DNA of 38,168 nt from Chitinophagales bacterium (GTDB lineage Bacteria > Bacteroidota > Bacteroidia > Chitinophagales > Chitinophagaceae): positions 1 to 38,168 of the forward strand of contig JAATFV010000219.1 in the NCBI GenBank assembly GCA_015655015.1, written 5' to 3'. Under the pieces are notes generated by a model. The model was not told where the DNA came from, ran no database searches, and was given only the letters and a program-made list of their open reading frames with translations. A program made the position numbers and the translations under genes. Positions 1-7,610 of the stretch are shown here, one piece after another. Positions within the stretch are counted from its first letter, which is position 1. Each line of letters opens with the position of its first letter.

Positions 1-410
1 ACGAGGCTACCGTTAAACGCGACTGGTATGTTGTGGACGGTACTAATCAAACCGTTGGCCGCGTGTGTTCCAAGATTGCCGCCATTCTGCGGGGCAAGAA
101 CAAAGCGTATTACACTCCTCACGTAGATTGCGGAGATTTTATCGTATTTATCAATGCTGATAAGGTCGTCTTTTCCGGGGACAAGCTGGAAGATAAGATC
201 TATATCAATTTCTCCGGTTATCCCGGCGGTAAGAAAGAAGAATCTGCCAAGAGCCTTCTGAAACGCCGCCCCGAAGCCGTCATTGAAAGGGCTATTAAGG
301 GCATGTTGCCGAAGAATCGTCTGGGCCGCAAGATGTACAAGAAATTATTCGTGTATGCCGGTGCCCAGCATCCGCACGCTGCACAGCAACCTAAAACATT
401 AACCTTCTAA
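1..410 (+). CDS. rplM: 50S ribosomal protein L13 (5' end outside the window)
   Basis: L13 is an early-assembling protein of the large ribosomal subunit. The reading frame is open from the first full codon at position 3 and reads EATVKRDWYVVDGTNQTVGR, which is the usual L13 start region, so the true start lies upstream of the window and the GTG at 33 is only an internal valine. The motifs YTPHVDCGDFIVFINADKV and the AIKGMLPKNRLGRKMYKKL segment are typical of the family. About 10 to 15 N-terminal residues are probably missing. The gene is followed after 12 bases by rpsI, the conserved L13-S9 pair, so the two are surely cotranscribed. Confidence 0.97.
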   Translation, partial: EATVKRDWYVVDGTNQTVGRVCSKIAAILRGKNKAYYTPHVDCGDFIVFINADKVVFSGDKLEDKIYINFSGYPGGKKEESAKSLLKRRPEAVIERAIKGMLPKNRLGRKMYKKLFVYAGAQHPHAAQQPKTLTF

Positions 411-422
411 TTTTTCAGATAA

Positions 423-812
423 ATGGAAAAGCAAAAAAATGCAGTTGGTCGCCGTAAACAGGCTGTTACCCGGGTGTTCCTGAGCAAAGGCGAAGGGAAA
501 ATCACGATCAACAATAAGGACTACAAACAATATTTTTCACTGGTGTACCTGCAGAACCAGGTAGAAATGCCCTTGAAAACGGTAGAGCTGGCAGACAAGT
601 ATGATGTGAAGATCAATGCTACCGGCGGGGGTATGAAGGGACAGGCTGAAGCGGCCAAGCTGGGGATTGCCCGTGCGCTGCTGGAAGTAAATGCTGAATT
701 TCGCCCGGTCCTCAAAGCTGCCGGTCTTTTACGCCGCGATCCAAGATCAGTAGAACGTAAGAAACCAGGCCGTAAGAAAGCAAGAAGAGGTTACCAGTTC
801 AGTAAACGTTAA
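423..812 (+). CDS. rpsI: 30S ribosomal protein S9
   Basis: S9 is a small-subunit protein whose C-terminal tail reaches the P-site tRNA. The 129-residue product has the normal length. It shows the family signatures NAVGRRKQAVTRVFL near the N terminus, the glycine-rich ATGGGMKGQAEAAKLGIARAL stretch in the middle, and LRRDPRSVERKKPGRKKARR before the terminal QFSKR tail that contacts tRNA. It lies 12 bases after rplM and 33 bases before rpsB in the same direction, which gives a compact ribosomal protein operon. Confidence 0.97.
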   Translation: MEKQKNAVGRRKQAVTRVFLSKGEGKITINNKDYKQYFSLVYLQNQVEMPLKTVELADKYDVKINATGGGMKGQAEAAKLGIARALLEVNAEFRPVLKAAGLLRRDPRSVERKKPGRKKARRGYQFSKR

Positions 813-845
813 CAGTACCTGTAAAAAAAATATTAAAATAATACA

Positions 846-1721
846 ATGGAAAATAACACTTCATTACAGCAACAACTCCTTGAAGCCGGTGTCCACTTCG
901 GTCACCTGCGTAAGAAGTGGAACCCCAAGATGCTGCCTTACATCTTTGCTGAAAAGAAAGGCATCCATATCATTGATCTGAACAAGACTACCGAGAGCCT
1001 GCAGGAAGCAGCATCGGCCCTGAAGCAGATTGCCAAGAGCGGTAAAAAGATCATGTTCGTCGGCACCAAGAAGCAGGCGAAAGAGATCGTTACCGAATGC
1101 GCCAAGAAAGTGAATATGCCGTTCGTAACTGAACGCTGGCTGGGCGGAATGCTCACCAACTTCAACACGGTCCGCAAGAGCGTTAAGAAGATGCAGAATA
1201 TCGATAAGATGCTGAATGACGGAAGTTTTGACAGCATCACTAAAAAGGAAAGGCTGACCCTTTCCCGCGATAAGGACAAGAAAGAGAAGGTATTGGGCGG
1301 TATCGCTCAGCTGGGTCGCGTACCGGCAGCGCTTTTCATCGTGGATATCGGTCATGAGCATATTGCGCTGGCTGAGGCCAAACGCCTGGGAGTTATTACT
1401 TTCGGCATGGTCGATACCAATTGCGATCCTAATAAAGTGGATTTTGCCATCCCTTCCAATGATGATGCTACCAAGTCTATCGCTATCATCGCTAACTATG
1501 TCACTGCCGCCATCGCCGAAGGCCTGGCAGAAAGACAAGCCGCCAAGGAAGATGATGTCGAAGATGCGGGAGCTGATGAGAATGAAAAGAAAGCAGCGCG
1601 TTTGCAGGCTGAGGCAGAGGGAGAAGCAGCTCGTGGCCGTGGTGACAAGGTAAAAGGAACCAGCCAGCCTAAACGCCGGGTACCGAATTCCGGTCCCAGA
1701 CGTCCGGGAGGTCCTCGTTAG
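846..1721 (+). CDS. rpsB: 30S ribosomal protein S2
   Basis: S2 joins the small ribosomal subunit late in assembly and helps dock S1. The first 225 residues match the family: LLEAGVHFGHLRKKWNPKM at the N terminus, IMFVGTKKQAKEIV, and ERWLGGMLTNFNTVRKS. The 291-residue protein is longer than classical S2 because of a low-complexity tail from about residue 230, rich in Glu, Ala, Lys and Arg and ending in PNSGPRRPGGPR. Such charged tails are common in Bacteroidota S2. It is followed by a hairpin and by tsf, the usual rpsB-tsf order. Confidence 0.97.
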   Translation: MENNTSLQQQLLEAGVHFGHLRKKWNPKMLPYIFAEKKGIHIIDLNKTTESLQEAASALKQIAKSGKKIMFVGTKKQAKEIVTECAKKVNMPFVTERWLGGMLTNFNTVRKSVKKMQNIDKMLNDGSFDSITKKERLTLSRDKDKKEKVLGGIAQLGRVPAALFIVDIGHEHIALAEAKRLGVITFGMVDTNCDPNKVDFAIPSNDDATKSIAIIANYVTAAIAEGLAERQAAKEDDVEDAGADENEKKAARLQAEAEGEAARGRGDKVKGTSQPKRRVPNSGPRRPGGPR

Positions 1722-1738
1722 GTTACCTGGGGAAGCTC

Positions 1739-1760
1739 CTGAACCGTCATTTCGGTTCAG
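1739..1760 (+). other. Intergenic hairpin between rpsB and tsf
   Basis: CTGAACCG and CGGTTCAG form a perfect 8-bp stem around the 6-nt loop TCATTT. It sits 18 bases after the rpsB stop and is not followed at once by a T-run, so it is more likely a processing or attenuation hairpin than a full terminator. It may set the ratio of S2 to EF-Ts. Confidence 0.55.
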
Positions 1761-1807
1761 AAAGGCCGATCCTATTTTTGAATATTCAAAACTTCAATTT
1801 ATATTTT

Positions 1808-2656
1808 ATGTCAACTGCAACAATAACAGCAGCCGATATTAATAAGCTGCGCCAGACAACCGGCGCCGGTATGATGGATTGCCGCAAGGCATTGGTGGAG
1901 AGTGACGGGGATTTCGAAAAAGCGATCGATTACCTGCGTAAAAAAGGCCAGAAAGTGGCTGCCCTGCGCAGTGACCGCGAAGCCAAGGAAGGTGTGATCA
2001 TCGCCACCACTACCCCCGACAATAAAACAGGCTTTATCGTTACGGTAGCTTGTGAAACGGATTTTGTCGCTAAGAATGCGGACTTCGTTGCCTTTGCACA
2101 AAGTATCGTCAATGTGGCGCTTGCCGGGAATGTAAAGACCCTGGAAGAGCTGCTGGCCGCACCGCTGGATGGCGCTACCGTGTCTGATAAGATCAATGAC
2201 CAGGTAGCCCGGATCGGAGAGAAGATCCAGCTGGCCCGCTTTGAAAGAGTAGATGCTGAAGGTGTGTCCGCCTATATTCATGGCGCATACCGTATGGGCG
2301 TCCTGGTAGGCCTCAGCAAGAACACTCCGGCCGTATTGGATGCCGGCAAGGACCTGGCTATGCAGATCGCTGCCATGAACCCGGTCGCGGTTGATCCTGA
2401 CTCCGTTCCCGCCGAAGTAGTGGCCAGGGAGAAAGCGATCGTTACCGACCAGATCAAGAACGACCCCAAGATGGCGGGCAAGCCCGATGAGATGATCGAC
2501 AAGATCGCTGTTGGCAAGCTGAATGCCTTTTTTAAAGAAAATACCCTGACAGCACAGGCATATGTGAAAGACGCTTCCAAGACAGTAGGGGATTACCTGA
2601 AGAGTGTGGATGCAGGAGCGAAAGTGACGCAATTCAAACGCGTGCAGCTGGGATAA
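1808..2656 (+). CDS. tsf: Elongation factor Ts
   Basis: EF-Ts is the guanine nucleotide exchange factor that recycles EF-Tu-GDP. The ATG at 1808 is chosen because the family start (TITAADINKLRQTTGAGMMDC) follows directly; a TTG at 1778 in the same frame would add ten residues that do not belong to the family. The product is 282 residues. Seen motifs are RQTTGAGMMDCRKAL (UBA-like N-terminal domain), the core segment VACETDFVAKN that contacts EF-Tu, and IAAMNPVAV in the second core half. It follows rpsB in the normal order and ends at a strong terminator. Confidence 0.97.
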   Translation: MSTATITAADINKLRQTTGAGMMDCRKALVESDGDFEKAIDYLRKKGQKVAALRSDREAKEGVIIATTTPDNKTGFIVTVACETDFVAKNADFVAFAQSIVNVALAGNVKTLEELLAAPLDGATVSDKINDQVARIGEKIQLARFERVDAEGVSAYIHGAYRMGVLVGLSKNTPAVLDAGKDLAMQIAAMNPVAVDPDSVPAEVVAREKAIVTDQIKNDPKMAGKPDEMIDKIAVGKLNAFFKENTLTAQAYVKDASKTVGDYLKSVDAGAKVTQFKRVQLG

Positions 2657-2667
2657 AAAATCTAAAT

Positions 2668-2700
2668 AAAAAGCAGGTGACTTACCTGCTTTTTTTATTT
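2668..2700 (+). terminator. Rho-independent terminator after tsf
   Basis: AAAAAGCAGGT (2668-2678) pairs perfectly with ACCTGCTTTTT (2684-2694) around the 5-nt loop GACTT, followed by further T residues. It lies 11 bases after the tsf stop and closes the ribosomal protein block. Confidence 0.9.
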
Positions 2701-2732
2701 ATTTTCGTTTTTCAATTTTTCATATTTCAGAC

Positions 2733-3446
2733 ATGGTGCCTAAGTACAAGCGCGTTTTGCTCAAATTGTCCGGTGAGGCCTTAATGGGAGATAAAAGTTT
2801 CGGATTTGACAATGCAGTTATTGCTCAATATGCGAAGGATATCAAGAGTATCGCGGAATTAGGCGTACAAGTGGCGATTGTTATCGGAGGCGGTAATATC
2901 TACCGGGGTATGAACGAGGCTGAGACAGGGATAGAAAGGGCCCATGGTGATTATATGGGCATGCTGGCCACCGTGATCAATGGCATGGCTATGCAGGCAG
3001 GTTTGGAAAAGATCGGCGTGTATACACGTCTGCAAAGTGCTATTAAGATGGAACAGATCGCAGAGCCTTATATTCGTCGCAGGGCCATCCGGCATGTGGA
3101 AAAAGGTCGTGTTGTGATCTTCGGAGCAGGGACGGGCAACCCTTATTTTACTACGGATACCGCCGGCTCCTTACGGGCTATCGAGATCAATGCGGAAGTG
3201 ATCCTGAAAGGCACCCGGGTAGACGGTATTTATACGGCCGATCCGGAAAAAGACCCTACTGCCAGGAAGTTTGAGACCATTACTTTCCAGGAATGTATTT
3301 CCAAGAATCTGCGGGTAATGGATATGACCGCCTTTACCCTGTGTATGGAAAATCAGCTGCCTATTATTGTCTTTGATATGAACAGACCCGGCAATTTACT
3401 GAGAGTCGTCCGGGGAGAGAAGGTTGGGACACTTGTAAGAGATTGA
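2733..3446 (+). CDS. pyrH: UMP kinase
   Basis: PyrH phosphorylates UMP to UDP with ATP, the first committed step from UMP to the other pyrimidine nucleotides, and acts as a hexamer in the cytosol. The 237-residue product has the normal length of this amino acid kinase family member. Motifs are KRVLLKLSGEALMG at the N terminus, the glycine loop VAIVIGGGNIYRG, FGAGTGNPYFTTDTAGSLRA in the acceptor and ATP region, and KGTRVDGIYTADPEKDP near residue 165. It stands after the tsf terminator, a common location for pyrH in bacteria, but is transcribed separately here. Confidence 0.96.
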   Translation: MVPKYKRVLLKLSGEALMGDKSFGFDNAVIAQYAKDIKSIAELGVQVAIVIGGGNIYRGMNEAETGIERAHGDYMGMLATVINGMAMQAGLEKIGVYTRLQSAIKMEQIAEPYIRRRAIRHVEKGRVVIFGAGTGNPYFTTDTAGSLRAIEINAEVILKGTRVDGIYTADPEKDPTARKFETITFQECISKNLRVMDMTAFTLCMENQLPIIVFDMNRPGNLLRVVRGEKVGTLVRD

Positions 3447-3639
3447 TTATATGTAGTTTATGATAGAAAGGTGAAACGATTTGTATATCTGCCCAAAGCA
3501 TAGTAATTTAATGGCATGTTGAGCCGGACACCTATGGTGTTTTCATTGTTGCTTCCTCCCCCCTGTCAATATTCCCTTGAAAAAACAGCGTTTTTGTTGA
3601 TCATCCCTGAAAGCAATGCTACTTAACAGTATACAGTAG

Positions 3640-3647
3640 TAAGTTTG
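3640..3647 (+). promoter_or_regulatory. Candidate -7 element for the coiled-coil gene
   Basis: TAAGTTTG fits the Bacteroidota -7 consensus TAnnTTTG and lies 24 bases before the ATG at 3671. No good TTTG -33 box was found at the right distance, so the call is weak. The rest of the 3447-3670 gap shows nothing else recognisable. Confidence 0.35.
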
Positions 3648-3670
3648 GTAACCATTCACTCCGAACCGTT

Positions 3671-4780
3671 ATGAACACCTTAAACAACCTGGACGTAATA
3701 TTGGGATTTCAATTGGTCATGGGATTGCCGGAAATCATTATCTGTGAGCTGGGAGCTTTGATTCTCGGCTTTACGATCCATTTTTTCTGGAATTCAAAAA
3801 AGACTCTGCGTATCAGCGACCCTGCTGCTTCGGCCGGTATCAGTGAAAATGATAACTGGAAGCTGAAGTATTATAATGATATGGATATGCAGGAGAGAGC
3901 GCAGCAGCAATTGCGGGACCGCCTGAGCCAGGTGCAGGAGAATGAACAGATCCAGGCCATTGAGCTGGAAGAGCTCCGCAAAGAGCTGGAGGAAGTCCGT
4001 GCGGAATTGGAAAACACGCGACTGGACCTGGAAGAGGCCGGATATGCCGCTGCCACCATCGCCACTGCGCAGGAGGAATCCGCCGCTGCCCTCTCTGCCA
4101 GTCTGCTGAATGATCCCGCCGCCGACTATCTTTCTCAGCTGAAAGCAGCCCAGGTAAAGCTGGTCGAACACAATAACAGCATTTATCGCCTGCTGGAACA
4201 TACCCAATTACTGGGAGAGGCAGAGAAGAAGAACCAGGACCTGCAGCGGCAGAATGAACAGCTGAATGAAGAGCTGCGCAGCTCCGGCCAGGTGCTCATA
4301 GAAAAGGAAAGCGAGATCAGCTATCTCCGGCATCAGCAGAAATTGGCGGAGGAGATGAGCCTGCGCCTGGATAAAGCGTATGAAGAATACAACTCCCTGC
4401 AGGAGAAATTGCAAAAGCTGCAAAGCTACCTGACACAACCTTACAAGAAGAGCGCTGATTATGAGGAGCTAAAGGAGTCTTACTTCAAGCTGGGCAAAGA
4501 GCATGATGAAATGAAATTGCGGCATATTTCTCTGCGAGAAGAAAATCAACGCCTGGCCAGGATCTTATCGGATACTGAAGAGAAGCTGAAAGAGGCCAAT
4601 TTTCAACGCCAGCAATTTCAGAAGAGGTCCGTATTCCTGGAGGAACTGAATCATGATCTGCAGGAAATATCCGAACATAATAAAAAGATCGAAAGCCAGT
4701 TACGGCGTGTCAGCGATATGGAGACCCTTTTGGCAAAGATTACGGGCTCCAGCCATGATGATGACCTCCACAACGGATAA
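3671..4780 (+). CDS. Membrane-anchored coiled-coil protein, function unknown
   Basis: The 369-residue product has one hydrophobic stretch at about residues 10-40 (VILGFQLVMGLPEIIICELG and on), then a short linker, then an almost unbroken alpha-helical coiled coil rich in Glu, Gln, Leu and Arg to the C terminus. Within the helix are runs such as QLRDRLSQVQENEQIQAIEL and ELEEVRAELENTRLDLEEAG. No enzyme motif is visible. It is probably a membrane-tethered structural or scaffold protein. It lies 35 bases upstream of pdxH in the same direction, but the two have no evident functional link. The gene family is not recognised; the coiled-coil call itself is secure. Confidence 0.8.
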   Translation: MNTLNNLDVILGFQLVMGLPEIIICELGALILGFTIHFFWNSKKTLRISDPAASAGISENDNWKLKYYNDMDMQERAQQQLRDRLSQVQENEQIQAIELEELRKELEEVRAELENTRLDLEEAGYAAATIATAQEESAAALSASLLNDPAADYLSQLKAAQVKLVEHNNSIYRLLEHTQLLGEAEKKNQDLQRQNEQLNEELRSSGQVLIEKESEISYLRHQQKLAEEMSLRLDKAYEEYNSLQEKLQKLQSYLTQPYKKSADYEELKESYFKLGKEHDEMKLRHISLREENQRLARILSDTEEKLKEANFQRQQFQKRSVFLEELNHDLQEISEHNKKIESQLRRVSDMETLLAKITGSSHDDDLHNG

Positions 4781-4815
4781 AAGGAAGAGACCGACATTTT
4801 CGGTAATTTTGTGTC

Positions 4816-5457
4816 ATGGACACAATCGCTGCTATCCGAAAAGACTACAAACTACAGTCCTTCTCTGAGAAGGAAGCCCTGACTGACCCTTTTACCCAAT
4901 TCGGGAAATGGTGGAAAGAGGCTCTCGACGCAGGCGTCGATGAGGTGAATGCCATGACCCTGGCCACGGCCTCCGCTGATGGAATGCCGGATGGCAGGAT
5001 CGTTCTGCTGAAAGGTTTTGATGACAAAGGGTTCACTTTTTTTACCAATTACCATAGTTCCAAGGGACAGCAGCTGCTGGAAAATCCCCGGGCCTGCCTG
5101 GTGTTTTTCTGGAAAGAGCTGGAACGGCAGATCCGTATCAGCGGCCTGGTAGCGCCAGTCAGTGAGCAGGAGAGTGATGAATATTTCAATAGCCGCCCGG
5201 AAGGCAGCCGTATAGGAGCCTGGGCTTCGCCCCAGAGTGAAGTGATCGGCGGCCGTGTGTGGCTGGAAGAAAATGAGCAAAAGTTCCGGGAGGAATTTTC
5301 GGATGGTAAGATCAGCCGTCCTCCTCATTGGGGAGGGTATCGTACCACGCCTACCCGTATCGAGTTTTGGCAGGGAAGACCTAACCGTCTGCACGACAGG
5401 ATCCTCTACAGCTTGCAAAAGACCGGAAGCTGGAAGATCGAGCGCCTGGCGCCCTAA
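4816..5457 (+). CDS. pdxH: Pyridoxamine 5'-phosphate oxidase
   Basis: PdxH oxidises pyridoxine or pyridoxamine 5'-phosphate to pyridoxal 5'-phosphate using FMN and oxygen. The 213-residue length and motifs fit the family: DPFTQFGKWWKEALDAGV at residues 24-41, the FMN-binding DGMPDGRIVLLKGFD and FFTNYHSSKGQQL, SRPEGSRIGAWASPQSEVI, and the C-terminal PPHWGGYRTTPTRIEFWQGR with RLHDRI, a substrate-binding region. A perfect -7 box TAATTTTG lies at 4804-4811, only a few bases before the ATG, so a transcript from it would be nearly leaderless. No upstream gene of the pathway is nearby. Confidence 0.96.
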   Translation: MDTIAAIRKDYKLQSFSEKEALTDPFTQFGKWWKEALDAGVDEVNAMTLATASADGMPDGRIVLLKGFDDKGFTFFTNYHSSKGQQLLENPRACLVFFWKELERQIRISGLVAPVSEQESDEYFNSRPEGSRIGAWASPQSEVIGGRVWLEENEQKFREEFSDGKISRPPHWGGYRTTPTRIEFWQGRPNRLHDRILYSLQKTGSWKIERLAP

Positions 5458-5461
5458 ACAT

Positions 5462-5496
5462 GATTTGAGGATCCGAATCCCTCGAATCCTCAAATC
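5462..5496. terminator. Hairpin between convergent pdxH and THX genes
   Basis: GATTTGAGGAT (5462-5472) and ATCCTCAAATC (5486-5496) form a perfect 11-bp stem, with a further short CGA/TCG pairing in the loop. It lies between the stop codons of two convergent genes, the place for a shared terminator, but no clear T-run follows on either strand. Confidence 0.6.
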
Positions 5497-5503
5497 TCAG
5501 CAA

Positions 5504-5638
5504 CTATTTGGTCTCTTTCTTATCAGCTGCTGCTTCTGCTGCAGGCGTAACCTTCTTAGCAGGTCTGGCAGGGCGGCTTTTGCCGAAAGAAGCCTTGAAT
5601 ATTTTCCCTTTTTTGGTCTTTTTATCTCCGCGTCCCAT
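5504..5638 (-). CDS. 30S ribosomal protein THX
   Basis: This very short gene encodes 44 residues, beginning MGRGDKKTKKGKIFKASFGK and ending with an Ala/Glu/Lys tail. The MGRGDKKTKKGKI start and the RPARP motif are typical of the THX-type ribosomal peptides annotated in Bacteroidota, which fill a cavity in the head of the small subunit and help stabilise it. The start codon is the ATG complementary to 5636-5638 and the stop is at 5504-5506. It is convergent with pdxH and lies downstream of the HU gene, with the HU terminator in between. Confidence 0.88.
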   Translation of the reverse strand: MGRGDKKTKKGKIFKASFGKSRPARPAKKVTPAAEAAADKKETK

Positions 5639-5683
5639 ATGAATGTTTTTTAGATCTCTTTTGAAATTCTATGCAAATATATA

Positions 5684-5729
5684 CAAAAAGCTCCGGTACC
5701 TGTGCACGAATGCCTGGTAGCGGAGCTTT
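5684..5729 (-). terminator. Terminator of the HU gene
   Basis: On the minus strand AGCTCCG pairs with CGGAGCT, and an inner TACC/GGTA pairing follows after one G-G mismatch. The hairpin is followed on the minus strand by TTTTTGTATAT. It begins about 17 bases after the HU stop. Confidence 0.75.
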
Positions 5730-5745
5730 CAATTTTGTAGCAGCA

Positions 5746-6015
5746 TTATAATTTTGCAGACAGCTCTTTACCTGCTTTGAACTTAGCTACTTTCTTGGCT
5801 TTGATCTTGATAACAGCACCAGTCTGAGGATTGCGACCGTTACGGGCAGCTCTCTTGGATACGGAAAAAGTACCGAAGCCTACCAGAGTAACTTTACCGC
5901 CACCTTTCAGTGTTTTGGTAACTGCTTCAACAAATGAATCCAGGGAAGTATTTGCCTGAGTTTTTGTAATGCCAGCATCATCGGCAATCTTTGCGATTAA
6001 TTCAGCTTTGTTCAT
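5746..6015 (-). CDS. HU-family DNA-binding protein
   Basis: HU is a small nucleoid protein that bends DNA as a dimer. The product is 89 residues, the standard length. It begins MNKAELIAKIADDAGITKTQ, continues with the FVEAVTKTLKGGGKVTLVGFGTF core, and has the DNA-binding arm RNGRNPQTGAVIKIKA at residues 58-73 with the conserved NPQTG turn proline that intercalates in DNA. It is monocistronic: a promoter of the Bacteroidota type lies upstream and a terminator downstream. Confidence 0.96.
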   Translation of the reverse strand: MNKAELIAKIADDAGITKTQANTSLDSFVEAVTKTLKGGGKVTLVGFGTFSVSKRAARNGRNPQTGAVIKIKAKKVAKFKAGKELSAKL

Positions 6016-6043
6016 AGTGTAATTTTTTTTTAATTAGCTGCAA

Positions 6044-6073
6044 CAAATATACCCGCTTTTTGAATCCAACAAA
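6044..6073 (-). promoter_or_regulatory. Promoter of the HU gene
   Basis: On the minus strand TTTG (6073-6070) and TATATTTG (6051-6044) are separated by 18 bases, matching the Bacteroidota -33/-7 promoter form. The predicted start gives a leader of about 20 to 25 bases rich in A and T before the ATG. Confidence 0.7.
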
Positions 6074-6383
6074 ATTTTTTTAGTTTTTTAACGCTCTGTT
6101 ATAACCTGCGCTAAACCACGTGGGGCAAGGATTAGACGAATTTTCTGTTCGTAAATATCCGATGCAAAACTTACGACATATGTCTGAAATACAGTGCTGT
6201 ACAGTGTTTCACGCGATGCGGCCTGAAATGCTTGCCAGTGAAGGCTTTGGGAAGAATTTACAACAAAATCTAATCCGATAATATTTTTTTAATTCTTTTC
6301 CACAATTAGTGCACAAGTCAAAAAGGCAACCTCTGTAAAGCAACTTCTGTATGGCGTATGAATCTGAGTACGGGTTACATTTA
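6074..6383. other. Non-coding gap between HU and the DUF4286 gene
   Basis: About 310 bases with no supported gene. It is AT-rich near the HU promoter and contains a small direct repeat ACAGTG-CTGT-ACAGTG around 6193-6210. No RNA gene, terminator or clear operator was recognised. Confidence 0.5.
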
Positions 6384-6698
6384 TTAAAAACCCGTATCCA
6401 GCGAACTCATCAGTGTTTGAAAGGCAATGGTTGCCTCCCCCCATTTATTCCGTCCTTTCTCCTGCAGGGCGGGGGCATATTCCGTGATATATTTCCGGTA
6501 ATTTTCCAGGGAGCCGGTAAAATATTGTACAATGAAGGTGGGGCCTTCTTCCTCATCCTGTTCCAGCAGCCGGAAGAACTTATAGTCGTCGAACAGCCGG
6601 GTAGCCAGGACAGCCGGTATTTGCTCTTGCAATTCCCAGACCAGCCATTTTTCCAGAATATTCCAGCTGACCTTAATAGTAATATTATAGACGATCAT
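6384..6698 (-). CDS. DUF4286 family protein
   Basis: The 104-residue product begins MIVYNITIKVSWNILEKWLV and continues with QEQIPAVLATRLFDDYKFFRLLEQDEEEG and the IVQYFTGSLENYRKYITEYAP block. This pattern (short beta strand, helix with a WxxW-like face, then a ferredoxin-like strand) matches the DUF4286 family found in Bacteroidota, for which no function is established. It lies 82 bases downstream of xth on the same strand and may be read from the same transcript. Confidence 0.8.
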   Translation of the reverse strand: MIVYNITIKVSWNILEKWLVWELQEQIPAVLATRLFDDYKFFRLLEQDEEEGPTFIVQYFTGSLENYRKYITEYAPALQEKGRNKWGEATIAFQTLMSSLDTGF

Positions 6699-6780
6699 GT
6701 TTTCCCGATATGTTTAAGATACCTGAGATGGGTATTTGGAAATTTAACGAAGCGATTTGACAGGTGATAATGATTGATAG

Positions 6781-7560
6781 CTAATTCGTATTCAACTCCA
6801 GGTAGATAGGACAGTGGTCGCTCTGCCGGACATCGGGATAGATCTCGGCCTTTAGCAAATTGCCTTTCAGGGGATCCGTTACATTTATATAATCGATCCT
6901 CCATCCCTTATTCTGTTCGCGGACGGTAGGGAAACGCTGACTCCACCAGCTATAGTGGTGGGGCTCTTCATGGAACTCGCGGAATGTGTCGACCCACCCG
7001 CCTCCTATGAATTTGTCCATCCATGCCCGTTCTTCGGGCAGAAAACCGGATGATTTTTTATTGCCTTTCGGATCGTGAATGTCGATCTCCCTGTGTGCGA
7101 TATTATAATCTCCGCAAAGAATAAGCCTGGGATATTTCTTTTTCAGATTTTCCAGATAGCTGAAAAATTCATCCAGCCATTGATATTTGAAACCCTGCCT
7201 TTCCTCTCCGGATGTCCCGGAAGGGAAGTAGGCATTTATCAATCGTATATCACCGAAATCCAGCTGCAGCACTCTTCCTTCATCGTCGCTGACCTTATGC
7301 CCCGTGCCGTATTCCACGTTATCCGGTTTTATCTTTGTGAATACAGCCACTCCGCTATACCCTTTCTTCTGCGCCGAGAACCAGTAGTCATGAAATCCCA
7401 GATCGGTAAATGATTGATGATTTACATTGTCTTTCAGGGCTTTAGTCTCCTGTATGCAAATGATATCGGCCGGGTCTGTCTTCAGCCATTCGATCAGGCC
7501 TTTATTCATGGCTGAACGGATGCCATTAACATTATAACTGATGATGCGAAGTGATGACAT
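6781..7560 (-). CDS. xth: Exodeoxyribonuclease III
   Basis: ExoIII family enzymes are Mg-dependent AP endonucleases with 3' to 5' exonuclease activity in base excision repair. The 259-residue product has the full set of family motifs: IISYNVNGIRSA at the N terminus, CIQETKA with the metal-binding glutamate, GDYNIAHREIDI with the catalytic Asp and Asn, WRIDYINV, and the terminal SDHCPI motif with the catalytic His. It is divergent from the LOG gene at 7611, with 50 bases in between that must hold both promoters. Confidence 0.95.
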   Translation of the reverse strand: MSSLRIISYNVNGIRSAMNKGLIEWLKTDPADIICIQETKALKDNVNHQSFTDLGFHDYWFSAQKKGYSGVAVFTKIKPDNVEYGTGHKVSDDEGRVLQLDFGDIRLINAYFPSGTSGEERQGFKYQWLDEFFSYLENLKKKYPRLILCGDYNIAHREIDIHDPKGNKKSSGFLPEERAWMDKFIGGGWVDTFREFHEEPHHYSWWSQRFPTVREQNKGWRIDYINVTDPLKGNLLKAEIYPDVRQSDHCPIYLELNTN

Positions 7561-7610
7561 ATGTTTCTTTACGTTAAATTTGGAGCCTGCAATTTACTAT
7601 TTGTCATTAT

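Noticed and set aside
864..1538. Long open frame on the minus strand inside rpsB
   Set aside because: It overlaps a certain ribosomal gene, has no family signal, and is a shadow of the codon pattern.
1811..2632. Long minus-strand open frame opposite tsf
   Set aside because: Shadow of tsf; no start context, no domain.
4852..5493. Minus-strand open frame opposite pdxH
   Set aside because: Shadow of pdxH; its end covers the terminator hairpin.
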